Assembly (NCBI GenBank): GCA_046330395.1
Contig: JAXLSS010000003.1
Location: forward strand, 62,001-126,000
Reading direction: 5' to 3'
Length of the DNA stretch: 64,000 nucleotides
Source: Ga0077560 sp046330395
GTDB taxonomy: Bacteria; Actinomycetota; Thermoleophilia; Miltoncostaeales; Miltoncostaeaceae
Part shown: in pieces, positions 13,595 to 23,231 of the stretch
How the letters are laid out: each line of letters begins with the position of its first letter
Numbering within the stretch: position 1 is the first letter of the stretch
Made by a program: the position numbers and the translations under genes
Notes under the pieces: generated by a model
The model's database searches: none
What the model was told of the DNA's origin: nothing
Seen by the model: the letters and a program-made list of their open reading frames with translations, nothing else

Positions 13595-15789
13595 GCTCGG
13601 TTCGCAGCAGACGCATCCGGCGCATGCGCGCCGCCCGGTACCGGCGCGGCCGCAACATGCGCATCCTCGGCGTCTGCGCGCTGGTGGTGCTGGGCGGCGG
13701 GGCCCTGGCCGCGGGCCTGGTGGTCAACTCGGTGGCGTCCGAGCTGCGCAAGCAGAAGGTGCAGGAGATCCGCCTGGGCCAGAACACCCGCGTGTACGAC
13801 CGCGACCACCACCTGCTGGGCATCATCGCCTCCACCCAGAACCGCACCGAGGTGCGGTCCCGGCAGATCCCCAAGTTCCTCAAGAACGCCACCGTGGCCA
13901 TCGAGGACAAGCGGTTCTACGAGCACCACGGGGTGGACTACTACCGCCTGGTGGGCGCGCTGGTGCACAACCTGGTGGGCGGCCACCAGGGCGGCTCCAC
14001 CATCACGATGCAGCTGGCCAGGAACCTCATGCCCGGCGGCGCCAACGCCCCGCGCACGTTCAAGCGCAAGATCCAGGAGGCGTACCTGGCCAACAAGTAC
14101 GAGGACAAGTACACCAAGGACCAGATCCTCACGCGCTACCTCAACAGCGTGTTCTACGGCCACAACGCCGTGGGCGTGGAGGCGGCCTCGCTGACCTACT
14201 TCCGCAAGGACGTGTGGCGGATCAACCTGGAGCAGGCGGCCCTGCTGGCGGGCCTGCCGCAGGCGCCCAGCGCCTACGACCCGTTCACGCACCGCGACGT
14301 GGCGCGCGCCCGCCGCAACAGCGTGCTGCAGCAGATGGCCGACCAGGGCTACATCACCCAGGACCAGTCGTCGGCGGCCCAGAAGCGCGGCCTGGAGCTC
14401 AGGCGCGGCAACGCCTACTCCAGCAAGCCTCAGGGCGAGCCGTACTTCTTCGACTACGTGCGCCAGCGCCTCATCGACTCGTTCGGTCCGCGCGCGGTGC
14501 AGCGGGGCGGGTTCACGGTGAACACCACCATCGACCGCACGCTGCAGACCTACGCGCGCGACGCCATCACCAGCAACCTGGGCCTGCCCGACGACCCGGT
14601 GGCGTCCATCGTGATGATCGACGCCCAGAAGGGGTACATCCGGGCGATGCAGTCCAGCCAGCCCACCACCGGCGCCACCAGCCAGTTCAACTACGCCACC
14701 CAGGCGAAGCGGCAGGCCGGGTCCACCTTCAAGGTGTTCACCCTCACGCGCGCCATCGAGCTGGGGCACAACCCGTACACCACCGACTACGTGTCGCGGC
14801 AGCTGGACTTCCACGATCCCCGCTGGGGCCTCATCCAGACCTCCACCTACTCGCACGGCTACCGGGGCCGCATCAGCATCGAGCAGGCCACGCTGACCTC
14901 GGACAACACCGTGTACATGCAGATGGCCCTCGACGAGGACCCCAACACCATCGTCGATCTGGCGTACCGCATGGGGATCCCGCGCAGCCGCGACCTGCCC
15001 CGGTACCCGTCCATCACCCTGGGCACGGGCAGCGTCACCCCCCTCGACATGGCCACCGCCTACGCCCCGCTGAGCAACGGCGGCTGGCGCGTGCAGGCCA
15101 CGGGGGTGCAGAGCATCAAGCAGTCCAACGGGCAGGCCCTCGCCATCCCGCGCAAGCGCACGCCGGCCATCAGCGACGGCGTGGCGTACGAGGTGACCAA
15201 GGTGCTGCGTGCCAACGTGGCCGGCGGCACCGGCATCGGGGCCAACATCGCGACCAACGTGGCGGGCAAGACCGGCACCACCGAGGAGTTCAGCGACGCC
15301 TGGTTCGTGGGGTACACCCCCTGCTACGTCACCGCCGTGTGGATGGGCTACCCCAACACCAGCGAGCACCGCAACATGACCAGCGTGCACGGCCGGTCGG
15401 TGAACGGCGGCTCGTTCCCCACCTCCATCTGGGCCTCGTTCATGCGCAAGGTGCTGGCCGACCCGCGCTACAAGTGCGACCGCACCGACTACCCGCTGCC
15501 GCAGCACCCGGTGGTGTGGCAGCCGTTCAGCAGCGCGTTCACGCGCATGCCGGCGCCGGTCACCTCCAGCTCGACCCCCAGCACCACGCCGTCCACGGGC
15601 ACCAACACCAACGGCGGCGGGGTCACGCGCACGCCGTCCTCCCCGTCGCAGCCGCCGCCGCCGGCCACCTCCACGCCCACCCAGGCGCAGCCGCCGCCGC
15701 CCACCCCCACACCGCCCACCACCCCGGCCGTGCCCACGCCGCCGGCCACCACGCCGGCCGCGCCGACGCCTACATCCACCTCGCCCTGA
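13591..15789 (+). CDS. Class A penicillin-binding protein (transglycosylase-transpeptidase)
   Basis: A 732-residue bifunctional enzyme that polymerises and cross-links peptidoglycan outside the membrane. An Arg-rich cytoplasmic end and one helix (about 25-45) anchor it. The GT51 domain has its catalytic Glu105 (VAIEDKRFYEHHGVD) and GGSTITMQLARN. The transpeptidase domain has the SxxK serine at 378 (GSTFK), SDN at about 437-439 and KTGTT from about 560. The last 90 or so residues are a Pro/Thr/Ser-rich tail (repeats of PPPPT and TPST) that may span or bind the wall. The GTG overlaps the previous stop. Confidence 0.93.
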   Translation: MSSVRSRRIRRMRAARYRRGRNMRILGVCALVVLGGGALAAGLVVNSVASELRKQKVQEIRLGQNTRVYDRDHHLLGIIASTQNRTEVRSRQIPKFLKNATVAIEDKRFYEHHGVDYYRLVGALVHNLVGGHQGGSTITMQLARNLMPGGANAPRTFKRKIQEAYLANKYEDKYTKDQILTRYLNSVFYGHNAVGVEAASLTYFRKDVWRINLEQAALLAGLPQAPSAYDPFTHRDVARARRNSVLQQMADQGYITQDQSSAAQKRGLELRRGNAYSSKPQGEPYFFDYVRQRLIDSFGPRAVQRGGFTVNTTIDRTLQTYARDAITSNLGLPDDPVASIVMIDAQKGYIRAMQSSQPTTGATSQFNYATQAKRQAGSTFKVFTLTRAIELGHNPYTTDYVSRQLDFHDPRWGLIQTSTYSHGYRGRISIEQATLTSDNTVYMQMALDEDPNTIVDLAYRMGIPRSRDLPRYPSITLGTGSVTPLDMATAYAPLSNGGWRVQATGVQSIKQSNGQALAIPRKRTPAISDGVAYEVTKVLRANVAGGTGIGANIATNVAGKTGTTEEFSDAWFVGYTPCYVTAVWMGYPNTSEHRNMTSVHGRSVNGGSFPTSIWASFMRKVLADPRYKCDRTDYPLPQHPVVWQPFSSAFTRMPAPVTSSSTPSTTPSTGTNTNGGGVTRTPSSPSQPPPPATSTPTQAQPPPPTPTPPTTPAVPTPPATTPAAPTPTSTSP

Positions 15790-17494
15790 TGCGCCGGGTG
15801 CCATGGCGAGCTGCGGTCGGTCGGGCCGTGCGCGCCACGGACACCCCGCTGCGCGCCGGGCTGGTGGCCGGGCTGCTGGCCCTGCTGGCGTACCTGTTCG
15901 GGCCCCCCGGCGGTGATGCCGCCGCGCACCTCTACCAGACCCAGGTGTGGCGGGAGCACGGCTGGCAGTTCTGGGACAACCTCTGGTACAGCGGCCGCTA
16001 CAGCCAGGTGAACTACAGCCTCACCTACTACCCGCTGTCGGCCCTGCTGGGCACCGTGGTGGTGGTGCCGGCCTCCGCGGCCACCGCCGCCGGGGCCCTC
16101 TCACGGCTGCTGCAACTGCACTGGCCACACCACGGGCGGGGCGCGTCCTGCGCCGCGGCCGGCGGCATGACCCTGGGGGTGCTGGCGGGCACCTACCCCT
16201 TCCTGCTGGGCTTCGCGGTTGCCCTGTCGTGCCTGCTGGCGGTGGTGCAGCGCCGGCTTTGGACCGCGTCGGTGCTGCTGCTGCTCACCACGCTGTCGCA
16301 CCCGCTGGCCATGGTGTTCCTGGTGGTGGTGCTGGCGGCCGTGGCCGTGGTGACCCCCGGCTGGTGGCGGGACGGGCCGCTGCGCTGGCTCGCGGGCGCG
16401 GCGGTGGCCACGGTGGTGGCCCAGTGGGTGCTGGTGAAGGCGTTCGGGTCGTCCGGGGCCACCTACCCGTTCGACCCGAAGGACGCGGTGGCCATCGCCG
16501 TGTTCTGCGTGGCGGGCATCCTGCTGAGCCGCGGGCTGCACGACCACCGCGCCATCCTGGCGGTGTTCGTGGCCTACGGCCTGCTGGCCGCGGCCGCCTT
16601 CGCCATCCCCACCCCCATCGGCGGCAACGTCGTGCGCCCGCTGCTGTTGATGGGTGCCGCGCTGCTGTTGATCCCCATGGCCGCCTGGGGTTCCGCCCGC
16701 GGGTGGCGGTGGTGGCCTGCCTGGCGGGGGCGCTGCTGTGGCAGGGGCTGCCGGCCGTGGCGGGCTGGCGCACCGCCACCCGGGCCCGCGCCGCCTCCCA
16801 GCAGTTCTGGTTGCCCGCCATCGCCTTCGTGGCCCAGCACGGCAGCCCCGAATACCGCGTGGAGGTGGTGGCCACCGCCGACAACTGGGAGGCCTACCAC
16901 CTGGCCGGCCGGGGCGTCCCGCTGGCGCGCGGCTGGTTCCGGCAGGACGACTTCCCCACCAACCGGGCGCTGTACCGCACCCTCACCGCGCGCACATACC
17001 AGGGCTGGATGCGGCGCACCGGTGTGCGCTACGTGCTGCTGCCCAACGACCCGCTGGACTACACGGCCCGCAAGGAGGCCGAGCTGCTCACCAGCGGCCG
17101 GTCGGACCTGCGGCTGGAGGCCCAGATCGGCAGCTGGACCATCTACGAGCTGCCGGACGCCACCCCCATCGTGACGCCCCGACACCGTGCCCGCGTGCTG
17201 AAGCTCACCTCCGAGCAGCTGGTGATGCGCGTGGACCACCCCGGCACCGTGCGCGTCCGGGTGCGGTACACCCCGTACTGGCGCATCGTGGGCGGCGGCC
17301 GCGGGGCCTGCGCGGCCCCCCTGCAGCCCTGGGGCACCGAGGTGCGCGTCACCCGGGCCGGCGTGGTGCGCCTCAACTTCCAGCCGCAGCTGTCCACCAT
17401 GGTGCAGAACGTGCTGGGCGAGAGCACCACCTGCCCTGCCACGCCCGAGGCACCCACCATCCCCGCGGGGTTCTGGCGCTTCCGCGGGCGGTGA
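15789..17494 (+). pseudogene. Multi-pass membrane protein broken by one frameshift
   Basis: The ATG overlaps the penicillin-binding protein stop (TGATG). The first frame encodes about 300 residues with eight or so membrane helices and the segment WDNLWYSGRYSQVNYS. Near 16687-16690 (a GGGG run) the coding signal moves to another frame, which continues the last helix and a soluble domain to the stop at 17494. One missing G would join them into about 568 residues. Large membrane proteins of this architecture occur in actinobacteria and resemble GT-C or YfhO-like proteins, but no function is assigned. The rest of both frames is undamaged, so an assembly error is as likely as a real mutation. Confidence 0.7.
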
Positions 17495-17615
17495 TCCGTG
17501 GCAGGGGTTCCACCGAACCTGCCGAAATCACCCGTGGATGTTGACTGACGGCACGCGGGCCGCAAACGTCCCACGCCGGTTCGCCGATGTGGAAAGGGTG
17601 CGGGTGAGGGGCCAC

Positions 17616-19122
17616 ATGGGGCGCTGGAAGGGCCTCGCGGCATGCGTCGCGGCGATGGCCGTGGCCCAACCCGCCACGGCGGCGCTGTCCCACCGCTACC
17701 TGGTGCTGTTCCCCGCCGGGCACCTGCGCGTGGCCGGTGCGGCAGCGGCGCGCGTGCACGGCGGTGTCCTGCGGGCGAATCCCCATCTGGGATACGCGGT
17801 GATCCGCGGGGAGGCGCCCCGAATGCGCGAGGTGCTCCTGGGCACGCCCGGCGTGCAGGGCGTGGTGCCCGCGGCGGGCCGCCTCACCCGGCGTGTGGCG
17901 CCACCCGTGCGGCGGGGACGCTCCGCCACCGCGCTGGCCAAGGTGCCACCCAACCCCGAGCCCCTGCAGCCCCTGCAGTGGACCCTGCAGGCGGTGCGCT
18001 CGGGTGTGGATCTGGAGCGCACCGTGGGCAGTCCGCTGGTGTCCATCGCGGTCATCGACACCGGGGTGGACGCCGGGCATGCCGACATCGCCCCCAACCT
18101 GGACACCGCGCTGTCCCGCAGTTTCGTGGACGGACCCGCCACCGACGACCCCAACGGCCGCGGCACGCTGCTGGCGTCCGTGGCCGCGGCACCGCAACGG
18201 CATCGGGATGCTGGGGGTGGCCCCGGGGGTGCGGCTGGTGAGCCTGCGGGCCGCGGCACCCAACGGGATCATGCAGCTGGCGCCCTTCGTGGAGGCGCTC
18301 ACCTACGCCGCCGACGCGGGCATCGATGTGGCGCTGGTGGGATCGAGCGTGCGCATCCCCGGGGACAACTGCGGGGACGCCCCCGCGGCGGTGCAGACGC
18401 GGCGGGCCGCGGCCCTGCTGGTGCAGCGCGCCGTGGACGACGCCCGCGACCGGGGCGTCAGCGTGGTGGCGGGCAGCGGCGACACCGCCTCCCCGCTCAC
18501 CGCCGGGCAGGTGCGCTGCGACACGCTGCCCCAGCAGACCGACCGCGTGGTGGACGTGGGGGCCACCGGGCCCAGCGGCCGCAAGGCGGCATACGCCGAC
18601 TGGGGCGCCCCGCTGATGCTGGCCGCACCCGGCGGGGACATCACCGACTACCCCGACGACCCCCTGCACTACTTCGCCCCCGAGAACATGGTGCTGGGGG
18701 CGTATCCCGCGGCCCTGGCGGCGGCGCGCGGGCAGCTGGACCCCGCGGGCCTGCCGCTGGACCCCACGCTGGTGCGCAGCTGCTCCGCCCAGGCCTGCGC
18801 GTACTACCGCTGGGGGCAGGGCACGGCCGTGGCCGCGGCCCACGTCGCCGGCGCCGCGGCGCTGGTGATCACCCGGTACGGCTCCGCCGACCCGGTGACG
18901 GGCGACTGGGGCATGGTGCCCGGGGACGTCACGGTGCGGCTGCGGCGCACCGCCCTGCAGGTGCCGTGCAGCACGCCGGTGGTGACCTACCCGGACCAGC
19001 CCACGGTGGACCCGGCGCTGTGCACCGCCGATGGGACGCACACCACGCTCACCGGTGACGGCCTGGTGGACGCGGCCGCATCGGTGGGCCTGGCGCGCCT
19101 CGCGCCCCCAATCGCCCCGTAG
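17616..19122 (+). pseudogene. Catalytically dead subtilisin-like (S8) protein with a frameshift
   Basis: A secreted paralogue of the intact protease at 19560. It has a signal peptide (GLAACVAAMAVAQPATA) and an I9-like propeptide (HRYLVLFPAG). Asp148 is kept (VIDTGVD), but the catalytic His motif reads NGRGTLLAS (Arg182 in place of His) and the Ser motif GTSMASPH reads GTAVAAAH (Ser to Ala). One extra base near 18191 shifts the frame between the His and oxyanion regions. Two lost catalytic residues show that it stopped being a protease before or independently of the frameshift. Either a decaying duplicate or a pseudoprotease hit by a sequencing error. Confidence 0.82.
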
Positions 19123-19218
19123 GGGCACCGCGCCACGACACGAGGCGGCGCCGCCGCCTGCATCGCAACGGTGCGACGCGCTCACCCGTTGCCCTCAGAA
19201 GCCCAACTTCTCACCACC

Positions 19219-19458
19219 GGGACCCGCCCGCGGCGGGTCCCACGCCCCATGTCGAAGTCTCCGCCGAGAAGGCCGCGGCTGCGCCCCAAATTGGGGATGG
19301 TGCAGGGTGTGAGTCCCCCGAGCCACGGAGGGCGAGGTGCAACCTGTGACCGGGCAGCCCGTGAGGGCGCGGTGGTGACGCGAAACTCACCGAACCCGCC
19401 ATCCGCAGCGGATCCCTGCGAGACCAACCCTGTGGACGCCCTTCTGAAGTGCCAAACG
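19219..19458 (+). ncRNA. Copy B of the unidentified conserved structured element
   Basis: About 240 bases on the plus strand matching copy A. It opens with a perfect 10-base-pair hairpin (19219-19241). Then come the block 19242-19264 identical to copy A, the CCCCAAATTGGGG hairpin and GGTGCAGGGTGTGA (19280-19312), the GNRA hairpin GCCC-GTGA-GGGC (19357-19368), and the end GCCAAACG. In the first hairpin a G-C pair of copy A is C-G here, and the GNRA loop is GTGA instead of GCAA: changes that keep structure. It lies in the 437-base gap before the protease gene (19560), so as a leader it could control that gene, but copy A has no such target. The rest of the gap shows nothing else recognisable. 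Confidence 0.6.
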
Positions 19459-19559
19459 TCACCCGGGCGACCGCGCGGGATTGACGCCGGGGGCCGGACC
19501 GGAGAGGTTCGGCCGAGCGCCCCCGACGCCCCTACCACGCCAATGAAGGGACCCAGCCG

Positions 19560-21245
19560 ATGCCACGCTCACGTCGGGTCGCCCTGTCGGCCGCCGTCGC
19601 CCTCGGCGCGGCCACCGGAGCGGCCGCCATCGCCCAGGCGGTCACCAGCACCACCAGCACCCGCGAATACCTGGTGGTGTACCGCTCCACCGCCGACGCC
19701 CAGCAGGCCCGCCAGGCCATCACCGCCGCCGGCGGGACGGTGGTGCGGGAGAACAGCGACGTCGGGGTGGCGGTGGTGCGCAGCTCGGCGGATGGGTTCG
19801 CCGACACCGTGGACGCCTCGACGGCCGTGGTCGGCGCGGCCGACGACCACACCGTGATCGGCCGGGCGCCGCAGGACCGCATGGCCCGCAACCGCGCCGT
19901 GGAGCACGACCAGCAGGTGGGTGGCTCGCCCAAGACCCCCACCGGGTCACCGCAGAAGGGCGCCGACCCGCTCACCGGGCTGCAGTGGGACATGAACACG
20001 ATCGGCGCGCCCCTGGCGCACACGCGCGAGATGGGCAGCCACGGCGTGCTGGTGGGGGTCATCGACACGGGGATCGACGGCACGCACCCCGACATCGCGC
20101 CCAACTTCAACGCCAAGCTGTCGCGCAACTTCACGGTGGACGACCCCACCATCGACGGGCCCTGTGCGGAGGAGCCCGACCAGTCGTGCAACGACCCCAG
20201 CAACGTGGACGAGGACGGTCACGGCACGCACGTGGCGGGCACCATCGCCGCGGCGGCCAACGGCATCGGCATCACCGGCGTGGCGCCGAAGGTGCAGCTG
20301 GTCAACCTGCGCGCCGGCCAGGACTCAGGCTACTTCTTCGTGGAGCCCACCGTGAACGCCATCACCTACGGCGCCGACATCGGCGTGGACGTGGTGAACA
20401 TGAGCTTCTACGTGGACCCGTGGCTGTACAACTGCGACGCCAACCCGGCCGACTCGCCGGAGGCCCAGCAGCAGCAGCGCACCATCCGCGTGGCCGTGCA
20501 GCGGGCCATCGACTACGGGCGCAGCAAGGGCGTCACGTTCATCTCGGCGCTGGGCAACGAGAACACCGACCTCAACAACCCCACGGTGGACGACACCAGC
20601 CCGGACTACCCGCCGGACGCCGCCTACCACCGCGTCGTGGACAAGTCGTGCATCGACGTGCCCACCGAGAACAGCGGCGTCATCGCGGTGAGCTCCGTGG
20701 GGCCATCGGGCCGCAAGGCGTACTACTCCAACTGGGGCACCGACCAGACCGACGTGTCGGCCCCGGGCGGCGACAAGCGCGACTTCTTCGGCACGCCCAG
20801 GTACCTGGCGCCCGAGAACCGCATCCTGGCGCCCTACCCCAAGAACGTGGCGGACGCCGAGGGCACCCTCAACCCCGACGGCACGCCCAACACCCCGATG
20901 GTGCTGCGCGACTGCACCAAGGGCGGGGTCTGCGGCTACTACCAGTACCTGCAGGGCACCTCGATGGCCTCCCCGCACGCCGCGGGCGTGGCCGCGCTGA
21001 TCGTGAGCCGCTACGGGTGGTCGGACGGGCACGGGGGCAAGTACCTGCCGCCGGCCATCACCGAGCGCATCCTGCTGCGGACGGCCACGGACACGCCGTG
21101 TCCCGACCCGGCCACGTTCACCTACCCCGACCCGGACCTCACGCCCGACTACACCGCCACGTGCGAGGGCACGCCGGAGAAGAACGGGTTCTACGGGGCG
21201 GGCATCGTCAACGCCGCCGCCGTGGTGGGCCTGAAGGGCCACTAG
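19560..21245 (+). CDS. Secreted subtilisin-like serine protease (S8)
   Basis: A 561-residue protease with a signal peptide (ALSAAVALGAATGAAAIA), an I9 propeptide (about 36-100, REYLVVYRSTADAQQA) and an intact catalytic triad: Asp169 (VIDTGID), His221 (DGHGTHVAG) and Ser468 (GTSMASPHAAG). Insertions rich in Asp and Cys (CAEEPDQSCND, CDANPADSPEA) suggest disulfides or calcium binding. AAGGGA precedes the ATG. It follows the RNA-like element copy B and a dead paralogue. It acts outside the cell; substrate unknown. Confidence 0.92.
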   Translation: MPRSRRVALSAAVALGAATGAAAIAQAVTSTTSTREYLVVYRSTADAQQARQAITAAGGTVVRENSDVGVAVVRSSADGFADTVDASTAVVGAADDHTVIGRAPQDRMARNRAVEHDQQVGGSPKTPTGSPQKGADPLTGLQWDMNTIGAPLAHTREMGSHGVLVGVIDTGIDGTHPDIAPNFNAKLSRNFTVDDPTIDGPCAEEPDQSCNDPSNVDEDGHGTHVAGTIAAAANGIGITGVAPKVQLVNLRAGQDSGYFFVEPTVNAITYGADIGVDVVNMSFYVDPWLYNCDANPADSPEAQQQQRTIRVAVQRAIDYGRSKGVTFISALGNENTDLNNPTVDDTSPDYPPDAAYHRVVDKSCIDVPTENSGVIAVSSVGPSGRKAYYSNWGTDQTDVSAPGGDKRDFFGTPRYLAPENRILAPYPKNVADAEGTLNPDGTPNTPMVLRDCTKGGVCGYYQYLQGTSMASPHAAGVAALIVSRYGWSDGHGGKYLPPAITERILLRTATDTPCPDPATFTYPDPDLTPDYTATCEGTPEKNGFYGAGIVNAAAVVGLKGH

Positions 21246-21254
21246 GCACGCGCA

Positions 21255-21291
21255 CGCCCGGCCGGCGGGGCGACTCCCCGCCGGCCGGGCG
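21255..21291. terminator. Bidirectional terminator hairpin
   Basis: A perfect 16-base-pair stem (arms 21255-21270 and 21276-21291) with the loop CGACT lies between the convergent protease and hydrolase-like genes. It is the strongest hairpin in the window and can serve both strands. Confidence 0.8.
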
Positions 21292-21294
21292 CGG

Positions 21295-22026
21295 CTACCT
21301 GGGACCGATGCGCGGGGTCCACTGGGGACCCCCGATGCTCCAGTCCAGCGAGGCGTGGAAGTTGTTCACCGCCAATGCCCAGGCGTACCAGCCCATGATG
21401 GAGGCGATGCCGAAGAACGCGCTGGCACGGTAGAGGGTGAGCAGCCCCGTCTCGGGGATGAGGCGGTTGAGCCACCCCCAGAAGGGGTCCTTCGGGTACA
21501 CCTCGCGCCGGAAGAACTCGGTGGTGAGGATGCGCCAGTTCCACAGCAGCCACAGCGCCCAGAGGGTGTCCCACACGCCGCCCAGCGAGGTGTAGTAGGC
21601 GATGGCGTCAACCCGCCGGCCCGCCTCGCCCACGTACTCCCACACCCCGAAGTGCATGTGCCACTGGGTGAAGGGGAACGCCACCATCACCCCCACCGAG
21701 TCGAGGGTGTCCGACAGCACGTGCGCCCAGTTGCCGATGAGGAACGACAGCGCCCACATGCGGCTGCGGGTGAGCGCCAGGATGATCAGGCCCATCACCA
21801 CCCCGAACATCAGGGTGTGGGTGAACCCCACCCCCACCCAGCCGCGGTGGAAGTGCACCGGGTCGCTCACCAGCTCGTGGCCGCCGGAGAAGTCCAGGCC
21901 GTACACGGCCCACTTGGTGGCGATGTCCGGGCTGTAGGACCCCAGGATGCAGAAGGGGATGCTGATGGCGGCGCCCAGCTTGAACCGGATGAGGTACGGC
22001 TCCAGGTCATGGGCCGCCCAGCTCAC
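21295..22026 (-). CDS. YdjM/DUF457-like membrane-bound metal-dependent hydrolase
   Basis: A 243-residue multi-helix membrane protein. The pattern HRGWVGVGFTHTLMFG, then GNWAHVLSDTLDSVG, then MVAFPFTQWHMHFG matches the His/Asp positions of the YdjM (DUF457) family, predicted metal-dependent inner-membrane hydrolases whose substrate is unknown. The GTG start shares GTGA with the stop of the small upstream gene. Confidence 0.7.
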   Translation of the reverse strand: MSWAAHDLEPYLIRFKLGAAISIPFCILGSYSPDIATKWAVYGLDFSGGHELVSDPVHFHRGWVGVGFTHTLMFGVVMGLIILALTRSRMWALSFLIGNWAHVLSDTLDSVGVMVAFPFTQWHMHFGVWEYVGEAGRRVDAIAYYTSLGGVWDTLWALWLLWNWRILTTEFFRREVYPKDPFWGWLNRLIPETGLLTLYRASAFFGIASIMGWYAWALAVNNFHASLDWSIGGPQWTPRIGPR

Positions 22027-22268
22027 TGACGGCCCCGCACGCGCTCCAGCGCCCCCACGAACCAGGGACGCACGAAGAAGCCCAGCACCCGCGGGCGCAG
22101 CCAGTGGGCCAGCAGCAGGAACGGGATGCACTGCCAGAACCCCAGGAACGCCGCCTGCGGCAGCTGCGAGCCCAGCCCGGCGTAGAGGAGGGTGGCCACC
22201 ACCCAGTACGCCACCGACAGGGCGCCGGGGATGGCGTCGTCCGTGACCTGTGGGGCGGGCTCGGGCAT
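22023..22268 (-). CDS. Small two-helix membrane protein
   Basis: An 81-residue protein (MPEPAPQVTDDAIPGALSV at the start) with two hydrophobic helices and a basic C-terminus (VGALERVRGRQ). No family recognised. It is translationally coupled to the YdjM-like gene, so they probably act together. A weak CATTGT box lies seven bases before the ATG. Confidence 0.65.
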   Translation of the reverse strand: MPEPAPQVTDDAIPGALSVAYWVVATLLYAGLGSQLPQAAFLGFWQCIPFLLLAHWLRPRVLGFFVRPWFVGALERVRGRQ

Positions 22269-22331
22269 CCGCGGGACAATGCCACACGGGCGCCCGGCAC
22301 CGCGGTCGGCGTGTGCCAAGCTGCACCACCT

Positions 22332-23231
22332 GTGGACGGACGCCTGCGGATCATCACCTGGAACGTGTGCCATTGCCGCGGCGGGCTGGAGGTGCCCGGC
22401 GCCGACTGGCGCTCCACGCTGCTGGGCACCCCGCGCGTGGACGGCGGGTACCTGCACCTCAACCGCAAGCACACCCAGCAGGTGGCGCACGTGCTGCGCG
22501 CGGCCCGCCCGGACGTGGTGATGCTGCAGGAGGTGCCCCCCACGGCGGTGGCCACCCTGGCACGGATCCTGGGCATGCGCCACGCCTGCGCGGTGCGCAC
22601 CGGCCCGCTGGTGGGCAGCGCCGCGGTGCGCGGGTGGCTGGGCGCCCGCAACCCCGACCTGTGGCGCACGCAGGAGGGCAACGCGAACGCCCTGCTCCTG
22701 GGGCCCCGTCTGACGCCGCTGGGACGCCCCACCGGACTGCACCTCAACCCGCGGCGGGCGGTCCTGGCCAACACCCTGCGCGGGCATCTGGCGGTGGACG
22801 AGGCCGTGCGCTGGATCACCGAGCCCCGGCGCGCGCTGGCGGTGCGCGCCCTGGTGGAGGGCGGCGGCCACGTGACCCTGGCATGCGTGCACGCCCACCC
22901 GGGGCGTCACCCCTGGCAGGCCCACCGTGAGATGGCGCGCCTGGCGCGCTGGCTGCGCCGCATGCCCGGCCCGGCGGTGCTGGCGGGCGACCTCAACCTC
23001 ATGCCCGACCACCCCGCGCTGGAGCACCTGCGGGAGGCCGGGTTCGACGCCGCCGAAGCGCCCGGGCTGGGGCTGGACCGCGTGCTGGTCCGGGATGCGG
23101 ACGGCGGTCCGGAACTGCGGTGGGCCACGTCGCGACGCACCGTGGAGGCGCAGGGCCGCGGCCGGCGACTGCGGGTGCTGCTGTCCGATCACGACCCCGT
23201 GGAACGGCTGGTCGCGGTCAGGGCGACCTGA
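22332..23231 (+). CDS. Endonuclease/exonuclease/phosphatase-family protein
   Basis: A 299-residue EEP-fold enzyme. Motifs: IITWNVCHC, LQEVPP (catalytic Glu), GDLNLMPDHP and LLSDHDPV (the SDH motif). Members cleave phosphodiesters in nucleic acids or lipids. No signal peptide was seen, so it is probably cytoplasmic. The GTG start is the first that gives the family N-terminus. Its 3' end overlaps the convergent transferase gene by 14 bases. Confidence 0.85.
   Translation: MDGRLRIITWNVCHCRGGLEVPGADWRSTLLGTPRVDGGYLHLNRKHTQQVAHVLRAARPDVVMLQEVPPTAVATLARILGMRHACAVRTGPLVGSAAVRGWLGARNPDLWRTQEGNANALLLGPRLTPLGRPTGLHLNPRRAVLANTLRGHLAVDEAVRWITEPRRALAVRALVEGGGHVTLACVHAHPGRHPWQAHREMARLARWLRRMPGPAVLAGDLNLMPDHPALEHLREAGFDAAEAPGLGLDRVLVRDADGGPELRWATSRRTVEAQGRGRRLRVLLSDHDPVERLVAVRAT

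Noticed and set aside
15540..15789. Pro/Thr-rich repeats at the end of the penicillin-binding protein as a separate repeat element
   Set aside because: The stretch stays in frame with normal codon bias and is a common disordered tail in actinobacterial class A penicillin-binding proteins.
16680..16700. Programmed ribosomal frameshifting in the membrane protein
   Set aside because: No slippery heptamer or downstream pseudoknot was seen, and several unrelated genes have similar breaks at G/C runs, so an indel is simpler.
19219..19458. Copy B as a known cobalamin or c-di-AMP (ydaO) riboswitch
   Set aside because: Short stretches such as GGGTGTGAGTCCC recall those classes, but the full consensus order of either was not found, and copy A is not upstream of a gene. 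Kept as unidentified.
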